NCBI GenBank assembly: GCA_052034255.1
Contig: JBPOIU010000104.1
Location: forward strand, 1 to 64,000
DNA length: 64,000 nt
Reading direction: 5' to 3'
From: JADJEK01 sp052034255
GTDB taxonomy: Bacteria > Planctomycetota > B15-G4 > JADJEK01
Shown one piece after another: positions 42,438 through 51,521 of this stretch (its first letter is position 1; each line of letters starts with the position of its first letter). The notes under the pieces are model-generated. The model saw nothing but the letters and a program-made list of their open reading frames with translations. It was not told where the DNA came from and ran no database searches. The translations under genes were made by a program, and so were the position numbers.

Positions 42438-43299
42438 CCTGCGCTCCGCGGTCGTCGTCGGACTCGACCCGAAGCCGAATCTGCTATCGACTCAGCAGGA
42501 ACGCGCCGGAGCGGCGTCAACTCGCGCCTTGGCAAAGAGCTACATCGCTTTCGCGCGGGATGTCGTGGATGCCGTGGCTGACGTGGCGCTCGCGATCAAA
42601 GTCCAGGTTGCGTGCTACGAGGCCCTCGGCTTGCCGGGCATTCGAGCGTATGTCGAGACCATTCGCGCCATCAAAGCCCGCGGGATCCCGGTGATCGGAG
42701 ACATCAAGCGCGGAGACATCGGCATCTCTTCCTCCGGCTATCTGGATGGCCACTTCGGCCCAATTGCCAGCAAGGGTGGCTACGACGCGGACGCCGTCAC
42801 GCTCAGCCCGTACCTCGGCTTCGACACGATCGAACCGTGGATGAAGGCGTGTTCGAGCGGCGGCAAGGGGCTCTTCCTGCTCGTTCGCACTTCGAACCCG
42901 TCGGCGCGCGATCTCCAAGACCTCACCGTCGACGGTGCTCCTCTCTATGCATCCGTGGCTCGGCTCGTCGACCAGTGGGGAGCCGCTGTCCGCGGCTCGT
43001 CGGGCTACTCGTCCATCGGAGCCGTCGTCGGCGCGACCTATCCGGCAGAGCTTCTGTCGATTCGCCGCGCGCATCCGTCGCTCTGGATCCTCGTTCCCGG
43101 CTACGGGGCGCAAGGAGGAACCGCCGCCGATGTCGCTCCCGCTTTCGATTCCGATGGGGCGGGACTGCTGGTGTCTTCGTCGCGCGGCATCCTCGCCGCC
43201 TACCGCGAATCCGAGAAGCTCGGGCTGAACGCGATCGAACACGTCCGACGCGCCGCCACTTCGATGCGCGACGATCTCCTCGCGGCCTGGAAGCGGTGA
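42397..43299 (+). CDS. pyrF: Orotidine 5'-phosphate decarboxylase PyrF
   Basis: 300 residues from ATG 42397 (MQPFADRLHQRC); TTG 42385 is an upstream alternative. The length and the pattern VVVGLDPKPNLL belong to the longer OMP decarboxylase type found in actinobacteria and planctomycetes. The catalytic Asp-Lys-Asp array is VIGDIKRGDIGISSSGY. PyrF converts OMP to UMP, the last de novo step. It lies inside a plus-strand group with pabA/trpG ahead and bshC after, with only 7 bases between pyrF and the TTG start of bshC. Confidence 0.93.
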   Translation: MQPFADRLHQRCRNLRSAVVVGLDPKPNLLSTQQERAGAASTRALAKSYIAFARDVVDAVADVALAIKVQVACYEALGLPGIRAYVETIRAIKARGIPVIGDIKRGDIGISSSGYLDGHFGPIASKGGYDADAVTLSPYLGFDTIEPWMKACSSGGKGLFLLVRTSNPSARDLQDLTVDGAPLYASVARLVDQWGAAVRGSSGYSSIGAVVGATYPAELLSIRRAHPSLWILVPGYGAQGGTAADVAPAFDSDGAGLLVSSSRGILAAYRESEKLGLNAIEHVRRAATSMRDDLLAAWKR

Positions 43300-43306
43300 G
43301 CCGCCC

Positions 43307-44872
43307 TTGAATCTCCGCTCCGTCCAGCTTCCACCGGACTCGACCCCGTTCGCTCCTTCGCTGCTCAGCGACCCATGGGCTGCCGACCAGCTCGGCGGTA
43401 CGTGGAACGATCCCCGAGCGCACGCGCGCACGATCGAGCGCTTCGAATCCAGGGTCTACGACCGCGCCGAACTCGCGCGCCGACTACGTGCGGATCAACA
43501 GCGCTGGCACGCCGACGATGCCGCGCTGGCTGCGTGTGACGCATTCGCAGACGAACGCACCCTCTGCATCGTCAGCGGGCAACAGCCTGGCTTCATGACC
43601 GGGCCGCTCTACACGGTGTTCAAGATCGCGACGACGATTGCGCTCGCGCGGCGGTGGACCCTCCAACTCGGTCGCCGCGTCGTGCCCGTCTTCTGGATTG
43701 CGTCGGACGATCACGACCTCGCCGAAATGGAGTCGTGCTCGACCGTCGCCGACGATGGGGCGCTGCGTCGCGTGCGCTTGCCCCTCGGCAACCAACACAC
43801 GTCGGTCTCGCGCCTCGCGTTGCCGCTCGAAACCGAGCAGCGCATCCAAGAGTTCCTGACCGCGGCGAACGTGTCCGAGCTCTCCCCCGCATTGCGGTCC
43901 GCCCTCGCTCCGCGCCCGGATGACCGCTTCGTGGATTCGTTCGCGCGACTCGTGACGGCGTTCTTCCCGAGTACCGGCTTGGTGTTGTTCGAGCCCCGTT
44001 CCTTTGCCGACCTCTCGCGGCCCTTCCTCCGTCAACACATCGAGCAACCGCAGCTCATCCCCGGCGCGCTTCGCTCCGGCGCGGACGCCCTCCGCGCGCA
44101 CGGTCGACCCGTACCGCTGCGTGAGGATCTGCCCTCGTGCGTCTTCATCGTCGAACACGACCGGCGCCGCCGCTTCGATCCGACGTCGCACTCACTCGAT
44201 CTCGTCGAGTCGATCGCGCGCACCGACCCTTCCGCAATCACGCCGGACGCGGCACTCCGACCATTGATGCAGTCGGCGCTTCTCCCCGCTCCCGTCTTCG
44301 TCGGAGGACCAGGCGAGCTCGCCTACTGGTTGCAACTTCGCCCCGCCTTCGAAGCCTGCGCTGTGCCGCAGCCTCTGTTCTTCCCGCGTCTTTCCGCGTC
44401 ACTGCTCGAACCCAAAGTACGCAAGGCCTTCGAAGCCTTGGGCTCCGACGCGGCACGAGCGCTTGCGCCCACTCCACCGAGCCTTCCCAGCGCAGACGCC
44501 TCGAAGTTCGACGCTGCGTCCGCGCGCATCCTCGCCGCGTTCGAAGCCTTCGCGCTCGAACTTCCGGCCACGAACAACGTGCGTCGGAAGGTCGATGACC
44601 TGCGTCACGCCTTCACGGCATCGGTCAACAAGCTGGCGGAACTGGCGGCGCGAGAAGCCGACGAATCCGCGTCCCTGGCGGCCAAACGCGAAGCGCTGCT
44701 GCGCGCACACCTTCGCCCAAACGGCGTCCTCCAGGAACGTGCGGTCAACGCCCTTCCGTTCGCCGCTCGTTACGGCGACGATCTCTTCGCGCGCATCGCG
44801 GAGCAGATCGATCCGTTCGATGCCCGGCATGTCTTCGTCGACCTCGTGCCTTCGGGAGCCTCCGATGCTTGA
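43307..44872 (+). CDS. bshC: Bacillithiol biosynthesis cysteine-adding enzyme BshC
   Basis: 521 residues with start TTG 43307. Conserved BshC blocks are visible: SGQQPGFMTGPLYTVFKI, VPVFWIASDDHDLAEM, CVFIVEHDRRRRF and FVGGPGELAYW, which build the nucleotide-binding Rossmann core. A C-terminal coiled coil (about 400-460) completes the family arrangement. BshC joins cysteine to glucosaminyl-malate to give bacillithiol. The gene order bshC-bshB1-bshA with short overlaps (8 bases to bshB1) puts the whole pathway into one operon. Bacillithiol is best known from Firmicutes and Deinococcus but bsh genes also occur in Bacteroidota and Acidobacteriota. Confidence 0.93.
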   Translation: MNLRSVQLPPDSTPFAPSLLSDPWAADQLGGTWNDPRAHARTIERFESRVYDRAELARRLRADQQRWHADDAALAACDAFADERTLCIVSGQQPGFMTGPLYTVFKIATTIALARRWTLQLGRRVVPVFWIASDDHDLAEMESCSTVADDGALRRVRLPLGNQHTSVSRLALPLETEQRIQEFLTAANVSELSPALRSALAPRPDDRFVDSFARLVTAFFPSTGLVLFEPRSFADLSRPFLRQHIEQPQLIPGALRSGADALRAHGRPVPLREDLPSCVFIVEHDRRRRFDPTSHSLDLVESIARTDPSAITPDAALRPLMQSALLPAPVFVGGPGELAYWLQLRPAFEACAVPQPLFFPRLSASLLEPKVRKAFEALGSDAARALAPTPPSLPSADASKFDAASARILAAFEAFALELPATNNVRRKVDDLRHAFTASVNKLAELAAREADESASLAAKREALLRAHLRPNGVLQERAVNALPFAARYGDDLFARIAEQIDPFDARHVFVDLVPSGASDA

Positions 44873-45569
44873 CGTCCTCGCGATCGGCGCCCACCCCGAC
44901 GACATCGAGTTGTTCGCCGGCGGCACACTCGCTCATTTTCAGCGTCGCGGAGCGCGCATCGGGTTGCTCCACCTCACTCGCGGTGAATCCGCTTCTCGAG
45001 GTTCTCCCGAGCAACGAGCTCTCGAGGCACGCGCCTCGGCCGATGTCCTCGGCGCGCACGAGATGCGGATCCTCGATCTGGGTGACGGCTCGCTACGCGA
45101 CGACGATGACTCGCGCGCTGCCGTGATCGAGGTCCTGCGCGCGTGGACGCCTCGACTCGTCCTCGCCCAACTTCCGTCCGACGACCACCCCGACCACGCC
45201 GCGGCCGGCGCCATCGCGAAGTCGGCGTGGTACCTCGCCGGCATCCGCAACATCGCCGCCGGCGCACCGCCTCATCGACCGCGATCATTGTGGTTCTTCC
45301 CATGCCACGACGTTCCGCGACCGAACTTCGTCGTCACGCTGAGCGCCGCCGACTACGAACGCAAGCGAGCCGCGCTCGCGTGCTACGACTCCCAGTTCGT
45401 GCGTCGTTCCGACGCGGAAGTCTCCACGCGCATCTCGGACCCTGCTTTCCTCGAAGGGATGGCGGCGCGTTGCCGCGCGTGGGGCTCGCTCGTCGCTTCG
45501 CCGTACGGCGAACCATTCGTCCTACCCGGACCACTTCCGGTCGACGATCCCGTGGCGTTGCTGCGATGA
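44865..45569 (+). CDS. bshB1: N-acetylglucosaminyl malate deacetylase BshB (LmbE/PIG-L type)
   Basis: 234 residues from ATG 44865, inside the end of bshC. The LmbE zinc site is AHPDDIE (His12, Asp15) with the distal ligand in SDDHPDHAAAG. It is the bshB1-like, smaller deacetylase that removes the acetyl group from GlcNAc-malate before cysteine addition. The stop of this gene overlaps the ATG of bshA by 4 bases. Conjugate amidase activity (Bca, as in LmbE relatives) is an alternative, but the operon context favours the biosynthetic role. Confidence 0.92.
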   Translation: MLDVLAIGAHPDDIELFAGGTLAHFQRRGARIGLLHLTRGESASRGSPEQRALEARASADVLGAHEMRILDLGDGSLRDDDDSRAAVIEVLRAWTPRLVLAQLPSDDHPDHAAAGAIAKSAWYLAGIRNIAAGAPPHRPRSLWFFPCHDVPRPNFVVTLSAADYERKRAALACYDSQFVRRSDAEVSTRISDPAFLEGMAARCRAWGSLVASPYGEPFVLPGPLPVDDPVALLR

Positions 45570-46684
45570 CGCGCCCACTGAAGATCGGAATCGCGTGCTA
45601 CCCGACGTACGGCGGGTCCGGGATTCTCGCGACGGAGCTCGGCATCGCACTCGCCGAGCGTGGGCACGAAGTCCACGTGTTTTCGTACGCCGAACCGCCC
45701 CGACTGCAAGGCGTGACTCGCGTCCAGTTCCATCTCGTGCAGGTCGCCGCGTATCCGCTGTTCCGCTATCCGCCGTACGACCTCGCGTTGACGTCGAAGA
45801 TGCTCGAGCTCATGCGCACGCGCGACCTCGACATCATCCACGCGCACTATGCAATCCCGCACGCGATGTGCGCATACCTCGCGAAGCAGATGTGCCCCGA
45901 CTCACGCACGCGCATCGTCACGACCTTGCACGGCACCGACATCACCGTCGTCGGCTCCGACGAGTCGTACCGCGACGTCACCTGCTTCGCGATCGAACGC
46001 AGCGACGCCGTCCTTGCGGTGTCCAAGTTCCTCGCCGACGAGACGAAGCGACTCTTCGGGACGCAGAAAGAGATCCACGTCGCCTACAACTTCGTCGACA
46101 CCGAACGATTCAAGCCGGCCGAACGCTCGAGCATGGCTCTGCCGACGCTCGTCCACGTGTCGAACTTCCGCGCTGTGAAGCGACCCACCGACGTGATTCG
46201 CGCGTTCGCGATCCTGCGCAAACAGCTCCCCGCGCACTTGGTTCTCGCGGGAGAAGGACCGGAACTCGGCCCGTGCCTCGCGCTGGCGCGGGAGCTCGGT
46301 CTCGCCGCGGATGTCTCCGCGCTCGGCGCGCGCCTCGACGTCGAACGCATCCTCGCGGAATGCCACGTCCTGCTGCAACCGTCGGGATCCGAGGCCTTCG
46401 GTCTCGCCGCTCTCGAAGCGATGTCGTGCGGAGTTCCCGTCGTCGGCTATCGCGTCGGTGGTCTCCCGGAGGTCGTCGAGGACGGTGTCTCCGGTTTCCT
46501 CGTGCCGTTCGGGGACGTCGAAGCTCTCGCGCAGCGCTCGCTGGAACTCCTGTCCGACGAGCCGCGTCGACTTCGCTTCGGAGCGGCTGCGCGCGACACG
46601 GCGGTGTCGACGTTCACTGTGCGCAGCAGCGTCGACTTCCATGAGCGCATCTACCGCGCATGTCTCCGGCAAGAGGTCGTCTGA
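45566..46684 (+). CDS. bshA: N-acetyl-alpha-D-glucosaminyl L-malate synthase BshA
   Basis: The 372-residue GT4 glycosyltransferase opens LKIGIACYPTYGGSGILATELGIALA, with the sugar-nucleotide donor loop GGSG typical of BshA. Other blocks are HAHYAIPHAMCAYLAKQM, VTTLHGTDITVVGSD, VHVSNFRAVKRP, GEGPELG and the donor-site glutamates in PSGSEAFGLAALEAMSCGVP. BshA transfers GlcNAc from UDP-GlcNAc to L-malate, the first step of bacillithiol. It is coupled to bshB1 by ATGA and followed 6 bases later by a cysteine desulfurase. Confidence 0.94.
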   Translation: MTRPLKIGIACYPTYGGSGILATELGIALAERGHEVHVFSYAEPPRLQGVTRVQFHLVQVAAYPLFRYPPYDLALTSKMLELMRTRDLDIIHAHYAIPHAMCAYLAKQMCPDSRTRIVTTLHGTDITVVGSDESYRDVTCFAIERSDAVLAVSKFLADETKRLFGTQKEIHVAYNFVDTERFKPAERSSMALPTLVHVSNFRAVKRPTDVIRAFAILRKQLPAHLVLAGEGPELGPCLALARELGLAADVSALGARLDVERILAECHVLLQPSGSEAFGLAALEAMSCGVPVVGYRVGGLPEVVEDGVSGFLVPFGDVEALAQRSLELLSDEPRRLRFGAAARDTAVSTFTVRSSVDFHERIYRACLRQEVV

Positions 46685-46690
46685 AGCTCG

Positions 46691-47842
46691 ATGGAGCGCG
46701 AGATTTACCTCGACCACAACGCGAGCGCGCCGTTGCTCCCTGCCGCGGCTCGAGCGATGCGACCCTATCTCGCGGGCTTCGTCGGCAATCCGTCGAGCGT
46801 TCACGCGGCCGGTCGCCGAGCCCGCGCGGCACTCGACCGGTCGCGCGCGGTCGTCGCGGCGGCGATCCACGCCACGCCGCAAGAGATCGTCTTCACGTCG
46901 GGCGGCACAGAATCGAATGGGCTCGCGCTGTCTGGCTTCTGCGCCTGCCATCCCGACGCGGCGCTGGTCGTCGGCGCCGTCGAGCATCCGTGTGTGTTGA
47001 AGACCGCTGAGTCGCTCGTCGCGCACGGTGCGGTCGTCCGCCGCATCGAGGCGGACGAGGTCGGACGGATCCTGCCGGATGCGGTGGTGCGACATCTCGA
47101 CGCGCGACCCGCTCTCGTCTCAGTCCAAGTTTCGAATCACGAGCTCGGCACGATTCAACCGGTGCGAGCCATCGTCGAACTCGTCCACGCGCACGGCGCA
47201 CTCGTTCACGCCGACGCGGTCGCCGCGTTCGGAAAGATTCCGCTCGACGTCCGTGAACTCGGTGTCGACATGCTGTCGCTGTCGGCGCACAAGATCGGTG
47301 GTCCGGTCGGCATCGGAGCGCTCTTCGTTCGCGCCGGAACGGCGCTCCAACCCCAGATGCACGGCGGATCACAAGAACACGGGCTCCGCGCTGGCACCGA
47401 ATCCGTCGCTCTCGCGGTCGGCTTCGCGGCCGCGATCGAGTCGACTGTTCGAATTCGCGAGCGCATCGCCGCAAAGCACGTGCGCTTGCGTCGACGACTC
47501 CTCGCGCAACTCCGCACCCACAACATCTCGTTCGTCGAAAACTCTCCACGCGCAGATGTCGTGGCCAACACGATCAACCTCGCGTTCGCCAACGCGCATC
47601 GCGAGTCGTTGTTGATCCAACTCGATCTCGCCGGCTTCCGCGTATCCGCGGGAGCGGCGTGCGCGAGCGGCTCGCTCGAGCCGTCGCCTGTGCTGATCGC
47701 GTGCGGACTCGACGAGACGCGCACGCGTTGTGCACTGCGTCTTTCGTTCGGTCCGAGCACGTCTGCAGAACATGTGGATCTGTTCGTCAACGCGCTCGCT
47801 TCCGCTCTTCCGCGTGCGCGCGGCGCTCTCGACTTTTTCTGA
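46691..47842 (+). CDS. Cysteine desulfurase (NifS/IscS family)
   Basis: 383 residues. It begins IYLDHNASAPLLPAA and contains the PLP-site block SLSAHKIGGPVGIGALF with its Schiff-base Lys, GSQEHGLRAGTES and the catalytic Cys loop SAGAACASGSLEPS. The active Cys sits in a long flexible loop, the IscS/NifS arrangement rather than SufS. Its position as fourth gene of the bacillithiol operon is notable because bacillithiol handles cysteine-derived sulfur and metals. No iscU, iscA or tRNA thiolation gene follows, so its sulfur acceptor is unknown. Confidence 0.93.
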   Translation: MEREIYLDHNASAPLLPAAARAMRPYLAGFVGNPSSVHAAGRRARAALDRSRAVVAAAIHATPQEIVFTSGGTESNGLALSGFCACHPDAALVVGAVEHPCVLKTAESLVAHGAVVRRIEADEVGRILPDAVVRHLDARPALVSVQVSNHELGTIQPVRAIVELVHAHGALVHADAVAAFGKIPLDVRELGVDMLSLSAHKIGGPVGIGALFVRAGTALQPQMHGGSQEHGLRAGTESVALAVGFAAAIESTVRIRERIAAKHVRLRRRLLAQLRTHNISFVENSPRADVVANTINLAFANAHRESLLIQLDLAGFRVSAGAACASGSLEPSPVLIACGLDETRTRCALRLSFGPSTSAEHVDLFVNALASALPRARGALDFF

Positions 47843-47930
47843 CGTTCTCAAAATCTCCACAAGCTCGGCGGTGGACGCTTCTTTCACGGACACGAACTCC
47901 ACGCGGAGAGTGTGCGCGCGTGTCGACTCG

Positions 47931-47960
47931 TTGACAGCGTCTGAACTCGTCCTTTAGAAA
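47931..47960 (+). promoter_or_regulatory. Sigma-70-type promoter before dnaA
   Basis: TTGACA at 47931-47936 and TAGAAA at 47955-47960 are separated by 18 bases, the best promoter match seen in the window. The -35 is a perfect consensus. The start site would fall near 47967, about 115 bases before the dnaA ATG. A 5-pair stem (CCGCC/GGCGG, 47962-47976) lies immediately downstream and could affect initiation. Confidence 0.6.
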
Positions 47961-48081
47961 CCCGCCCTCTTGGCGGAGAGTCGTCGTCGGTGGTTTGGCG
48001 CGGCGACAACCGTTCTTCGATCAGTTCGATTCGGCGAGTCGAGCGACGTGTTCACGCGCGTTGTTCGCTGGGGGTGTGTTC

Positions 48082-49464
48082 ATGGAGTACTCCGAGCGCG
48101 AAGCGACGACGCGCCACGAAGCGCTCTTGCTGATCGTGAAGGAGCTCGTCACTCCCCAGCAGTTCCAGACTTGGTTCAGCGCCGTCGTCGTCGAGACTCC
48201 GCCGAGCGGCGAGGTGCGCCTGCTCGCTCCGAATCCATTCGTTCGCGATTGGATCTCGAACTACTACTCGAACGTCCTCGCCGAAGCCGTGCGCAACTGC
48301 TTCGGGGAAAACCGCGCTGTGTCGGTGTCGGTGAACCCCGACCTGCCGCAGGTCGCTGCCATCGACGCACCGCTTCCGCGCGAAGACGTCGCGCCGGTCA
48401 CGTCGACGGCCGTCGTGGCGGTCGAACCCCCGACGATCTCGGACACGTTCCTCCATTCGGACTACACGTTCGACAACTTCATCGTCGGCGGCAGCAACCA
48501 CTTCGCGCACGCCGCCTCCATCGCGGTCGCCGAAGCGCGCGGTCAGCGCTACAACCCGTTCTTCCTGCATGGCGCCGTGGGTTTGGGGAAGACCCACCTG
48601 CTGCAGGCCATCTGCCACGAGATCCTGCGCCGCGATCCGCGGGCGAAGATCACGTACCTCTCCTGCGAAGCCTTCACGAACCACTTCATCCAAGCGGTGG
48701 AAGAGGGCGACCTCACGTCGTTCCGTCACAAGTACCGCAACGTCGACGTGCTCCTCGTCGACGACATCCAGACGCTGAGGAACAAGGACCGCACGCAGGA
48801 AGAGTTCTTCCACACGTTCAACACGCTCTACAACCTCGGTCGCCAGATCGTCTTGACGAGCGACGCGCCTCCGAAGGAGATCCCGGATCTGCAAGAGCGG
48901 CTGATCTCGCGCTTCCAGATGGGGCTCGTCGTCGAACTCACGCGTCCGGACTTCGAAACGCGCGTCGCGATCCTCAAGCGCAAGGCCCGCATGCGCGGAA
49001 AAGAGCTCCCGGACGACGTCGCTCTGATGCTCGCGGATCGCATCGAGACCAACATCCGTGAGCTCGAGGGCGCCGTCGTGCGCCTCGTCAGCTACGCATC
49101 GCTGGTGGACAAGCCCATCACGGTCGCCCTCGCCGAGGAGGTGCTGCGTGGCACCGCGTCCGCGCGGACGTCGGCCATCACGATCAGCGACATCATCGAA
49201 GTCGTCGCCGCGTACTACGACGTCAAGGTCAGCGATCTCCAGGGCAAGCGGCGGTCGCAGTCGATCGTGTTCCCGCGCCAAGTCTGCATGTTCCTCGCGC
49301 GCTCGATCACGAAGATGTCGCTGAACGACATCGGTGGCTACTTCGGTGGGCGGGATCACACGACCGTGCTCTACGCCATCGACAAGATCGCCCGAGAAGC
49401 CAAGAACAACGACGAGACCGGAGAAGTGCTCCGTCGACTCACGCGCTCCATCAACGGACGTTGA
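48082..49464 (+). CDS. dnaA: Chromosomal replication initiator protein DnaA
   Basis: 460 residues from ATG 48082, GGGGGTG upstream; an extension to 47995 lacks family similarity. Domain I includes TPQQFQTWFSAV. Domain III has the Walker A GAVGLGKTH, Walker B VLLVDDIQ and the arginine-finger helix LISRFQMGL. Domain IV ends with the signature GGRDHTTVLYAIDKI. Domain II (residues about 90-125) is short and Pro/Val-rich. It binds the origin and loads DnaB. The gene is followed by a 534-base gap and dnaN. Confidence 0.97.
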   Translation: MEYSEREATTRHEALLLIVKELVTPQQFQTWFSAVVVETPPSGEVRLLAPNPFVRDWISNYYSNVLAEAVRNCFGENRAVSVSVNPDLPQVAAIDAPLPREDVAPVTSTAVVAVEPPTISDTFLHSDYTFDNFIVGGSNHFAHAASIAVAEARGQRYNPFFLHGAVGLGKTHLLQAICHEILRRDPRAKITYLSCEAFTNHFIQAVEEGDLTSFRHKYRNVDVLLVDDIQTLRNKDRTQEEFFHTFNTLYNLGRQIVLTSDAPPKEIPDLQERLISRFQMGLVVELTRPDFETRVAILKRKARMRGKELPDDVALMLADRIETNIRELEGAVVRLVSYASLVDKPITVALAEEVLRGTASARTSAITISDIIEVVAAYYDVKVSDLQGKRRSQSIVFPRQVCMFLARSITKMSLNDIGGYFGGRDHTTVLYAIDKIAREAKNNDETGEVLRRLTRSINGR

Positions 49465-49998
49465 TCGTCGGCGCGCGACTCGGAGATCGCGCAGGATCTC
49501 TCGAGCCCGATCCCGCGAAGCGCGTTCGCTTCACGGGCCGATCCGCACACACCCACCTTCCCTTCGAGTGCCGCACGATGCCGTTCGCGTTCGCCTTGTT
49601 GCTCCGCTCCGATCGGGACGCGAAGGACGTCTCGACACGTGAGCGGTTGCACGGCCTGCGAATTCGCTCTGGTGTTCCGATCGTTGCGCACCGCTACGGA
49701 TGGTGGGGCACCCGTTCGATTTCTCGTGCAGAACCTCGGTGGGACTCGCGCAAGACCGAGGAGTCCTCGACCCAAGTTCTCCACGATCGGCGCGTGTCGA
49801 CGCACGGTCGCGCGCACCGACGTGCAGAACTCGACAACTTGTGCATGAAGTTCCACAGCCATCGCTGGGCGCAGGTCTCGTTCCGAACGCGACTTGCTCG
49901 TTTCGAGCCCGTGTTGTGCACGACTCGAACGCACTGATGATGATGATGATCTGATAGCTTCTCTCATTCTTCTTCATGAGGAAGAACCGGAGACGACC
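49465..49998. other. 534-base dnaA-dnaN intergenic region, candidate oriC
   Basis: No coding sequence is supported. The right end has AT-rich bases with five TGA-type repeats (49935-49950) and the stem TTCTTC-ATGAG-GAAGAA at 49970-49986 just before dnaN. Exact DnaA boxes (TTATCCACA) were not found; TTGTGCATG (49839-49847) and TTGTGCACG (49914-49922) are the nearest, alongside a 7-of-9 match ATCTCCACA at 47853-47861 ahead of dnaA. Position makes it a candidate origin, motif evidence is weak. Confidence 0.45.
49970..49986 (+). promoter_or_regulatory. Inverted repeat in the dnaN leader
   Basis: TTCTTC and GAAGAA are complementary around ATGAG, ending 12 bases before the dnaN ATG. As RNA it would form a small stem next to the ribosome-binding region GGAGACGACC, and as DNA it lies in the most AT-rich part of the gap. 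Either a translational control element or part of the origin unwinding region is possible. Confidence 0.35.
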
Positions 49999-51099
49999 AT
50001 GAAGGTGTCCTGCCAACGTGATGCGTTGCTCCACTGCGTGTCCATCGCAGCCAGCGTCGCTCCGCCACGAAGCACGAAGCCGATCCTGGCTGGCGTGAAG
50101 CTCGTGGCATCGAAGTCCGGCATCGTCGTACTCGCCACCGACCTCGACGTCTCGGTTCGCGCGAAGCTGCCGGAAGTCATCGTCGACTCGCCGGGCGAGG
50201 TCGTGATCCCCGCGATGACGCTGCACGAGATCCTGCGTTCGATCGAGTCGGACGAAGTACGGCTCGAGGTCAGCGGTCGCAACTGCGAGATCAGCTCCGA
50301 AGACGTCGACTACAAGATCGTGACTGACGATCCGGACGAGTTCCCGGACCTCGCGCCGGCGACCGCCGAAGGTGTCGTGGTGCCGCGGAACTTCCTCGAG
50401 GAGATGTTCGCGCGGACCGCGTACGCAGCAGCGCGCGACGTCGGGCGCTATGCGATCAACGGCGTGTTGGTCGAGATCGGGGAAGGCCGGTTGCGCTTCG
50501 TCGCGACGGACGGCCGCCGGCTGGCCATGGCGACGCGGCCGCTGCCCGACGCCAACTTCCCGGTGAAGAAGGCCATCGTGCCGGTCAAGGGTCTCCAGGA
50601 ATGCCTGAAGGGCACCGACGGCGACACCAACGTCCGCGTCTTCGTCTCCGACGAGCGCGTCGTGTTCAGCTCCGAGCGGTGCGAAGTGACGACCAAGCCA
50701 GTCGAGGGCGAGTTCCCCGACTACCAGGCCGTCGTCCCGCGCGAGCACAAGGGCCGCGTCGCGTTGGAGCGAGACGCTCTGCTCGGCGCCATCCGCAAGG
50801 CGTCCGTCATGGCCGGCGACGAGATGCGTTCGATCCGGCTTCAACTCGAGAAGTCGTCGTTGAACCTGTCCGCCCGAGTCGAGGGTCGCGGCCAAGCGAA
50901 GACCTCGAACGTCGAGGCGGAAGTCGAGGGCGAGTCGTCACTTACGGTCGATTACAACCCGGACTTCCTAATCGACTTCCTGAAGCCGTTGAAGTCGGAG
51001 ACGGTGGTGCTCGAGTTCCGCGATGCGAACTCTGCAGCCGTACTGAAGACCGGAGCGGCGGACGAGGTGTACGTCGTGATGCCGATCACGACGAACTGA
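49999..51099 (+). CDS. dnaN: DNA polymerase III beta sliding clamp
   Basis: 366 residues. The three-domain clamp pattern is clear: MKVSCQRDALLHCVSIAASVAPPRSTKPILAGVKL, then VEIGEGRLRFVATDGRRLAMATR, and the C-terminal GAADEVYVVMPITTN ending that matches the family's VMPMR-like tail. Glycine-rich loops and the Pro-rich interdomain segments sit at expected spacings. The protein forms the ring that tethers Pol III. It is preceded by GGAG and followed by a 9-base-arm hairpin directly after the stop. Confidence 0.96.
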   Translation: MKVSCQRDALLHCVSIAASVAPPRSTKPILAGVKLVASKSGIVVLATDLDVSVRAKLPEVIVDSPGEVVIPAMTLHEILRSIESDEVRLEVSGRNCEISSEDVDYKIVTDDPDEFPDLAPATAEGVVVPRNFLEEMFARTAYAAARDVGRYAINGVLVEIGEGRLRFVATDGRRLAMATRPLPDANFPVKKAIVPVKGLQECLKGTDGDTNVRVFVSDERVVFSSERCEVTTKPVEGEFPDYQAVVPREHKGRVALERDALLGAIRKASVMAGDEMRSIRLQLEKSSLNLSARVEGRGQAKTSNVEAEVEGESSLTVDYNPDFLIDFLKPLKSETVVLEFRDANSAAVLKTGAADEVYVVMPITTN

Positions 51100-51106
51100 C
51101 GCACCA

Positions 51107-51134
51107 GGCGCCCCGGAATCCCCATCGGGGCGCC
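51107..51134 (+). terminator. Terminator-like hairpin after dnaN
   Basis: GGCGCCCCG (51107-51115) and CGGGGCGCC (51126-51134) form a perfect nine-pair stem around GAATCCCCAT, eight bases beyond the dnaN stop. There is no strong T-run after it, so it may act as a partial terminator or an mRNA stabiliser between dnaN and the DUF721-gyrB pair. Confidence 0.55.
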
Positions 51135-51182
51135 GTTGCCGAACCCTCGCGGGGACGCCGCGCCGGCCTCTTGCAACCTTTA

Positions 51183-51521
51183 ATGCCGAGAGTGCGAATG
51201 ACGCGAGGACGAGAGCCGGTCCCGATTGCTAAACTCGTCCGCGATCTTCTGATCCGTCGCGGAATCGGGGGCAGCGTACCCCTCCAATCGGTCACCGAGG
51301 CGTTCCGCCAGGTGGCTGGTGAGCGCCTCGCGAAGCGCGTTCGCGTCGTCGCCCTGAAGGGCGGCGAAGTCACGCTCGAGGCCGACTCCGCGGCGCTGGC
51401 ATACGAACTCAAGTCCTTCGCCGGCAAGAAGCTGCTTGTCGACATCCAGCGTCAACGGGGCGCCGAGTTCGTGACCAGCCTGAAGTTCAGAGCGGGAGCG
51501 GTCTCGGATGGCAGCGGATGA
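51183..51521 (+). CDS. DUF721 family protein
   Basis: 112 residues (MPRVRMTRGREPVPIAKLV); ATG 51198 is a possible later start. The family pattern VTEAFRQVAGERLAKRVRVVALKGGEVTLEADSAALAYELKSF is clear and ends ISLKFRAG-like VTSLKFRAGA. DUF721 proteins (DciA-like) bind DnaB helicase and single-stranded DNA in organisms that lack DnaC or DnaI, helping load or unwind the helicase. Its position between dnaN and gyrB fits that replication role. Its end overlaps the gyrB ATG by 14 bases. Confidence 0.85.
   Translation: MPRVRMTRGREPVPIAKLVRDLLIRRGIGGSVPLQSVTEAFRQVAGERLAKRVRVVALKGGEVTLEADSAALAYELKSFAGKKLLVDIQRQRGAEFVTSLKFRAGAVSDGSG

Noticed and set aside
49935..49950. TGATGATGATGATGAT as a DnaA-trio element
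   Set aside because: DnaA-trios are repeats of TAG/TAA read 5' to 3' on the melting strand next to a DnaA box; this repeat has neither the trio phase nor an adjacent box.
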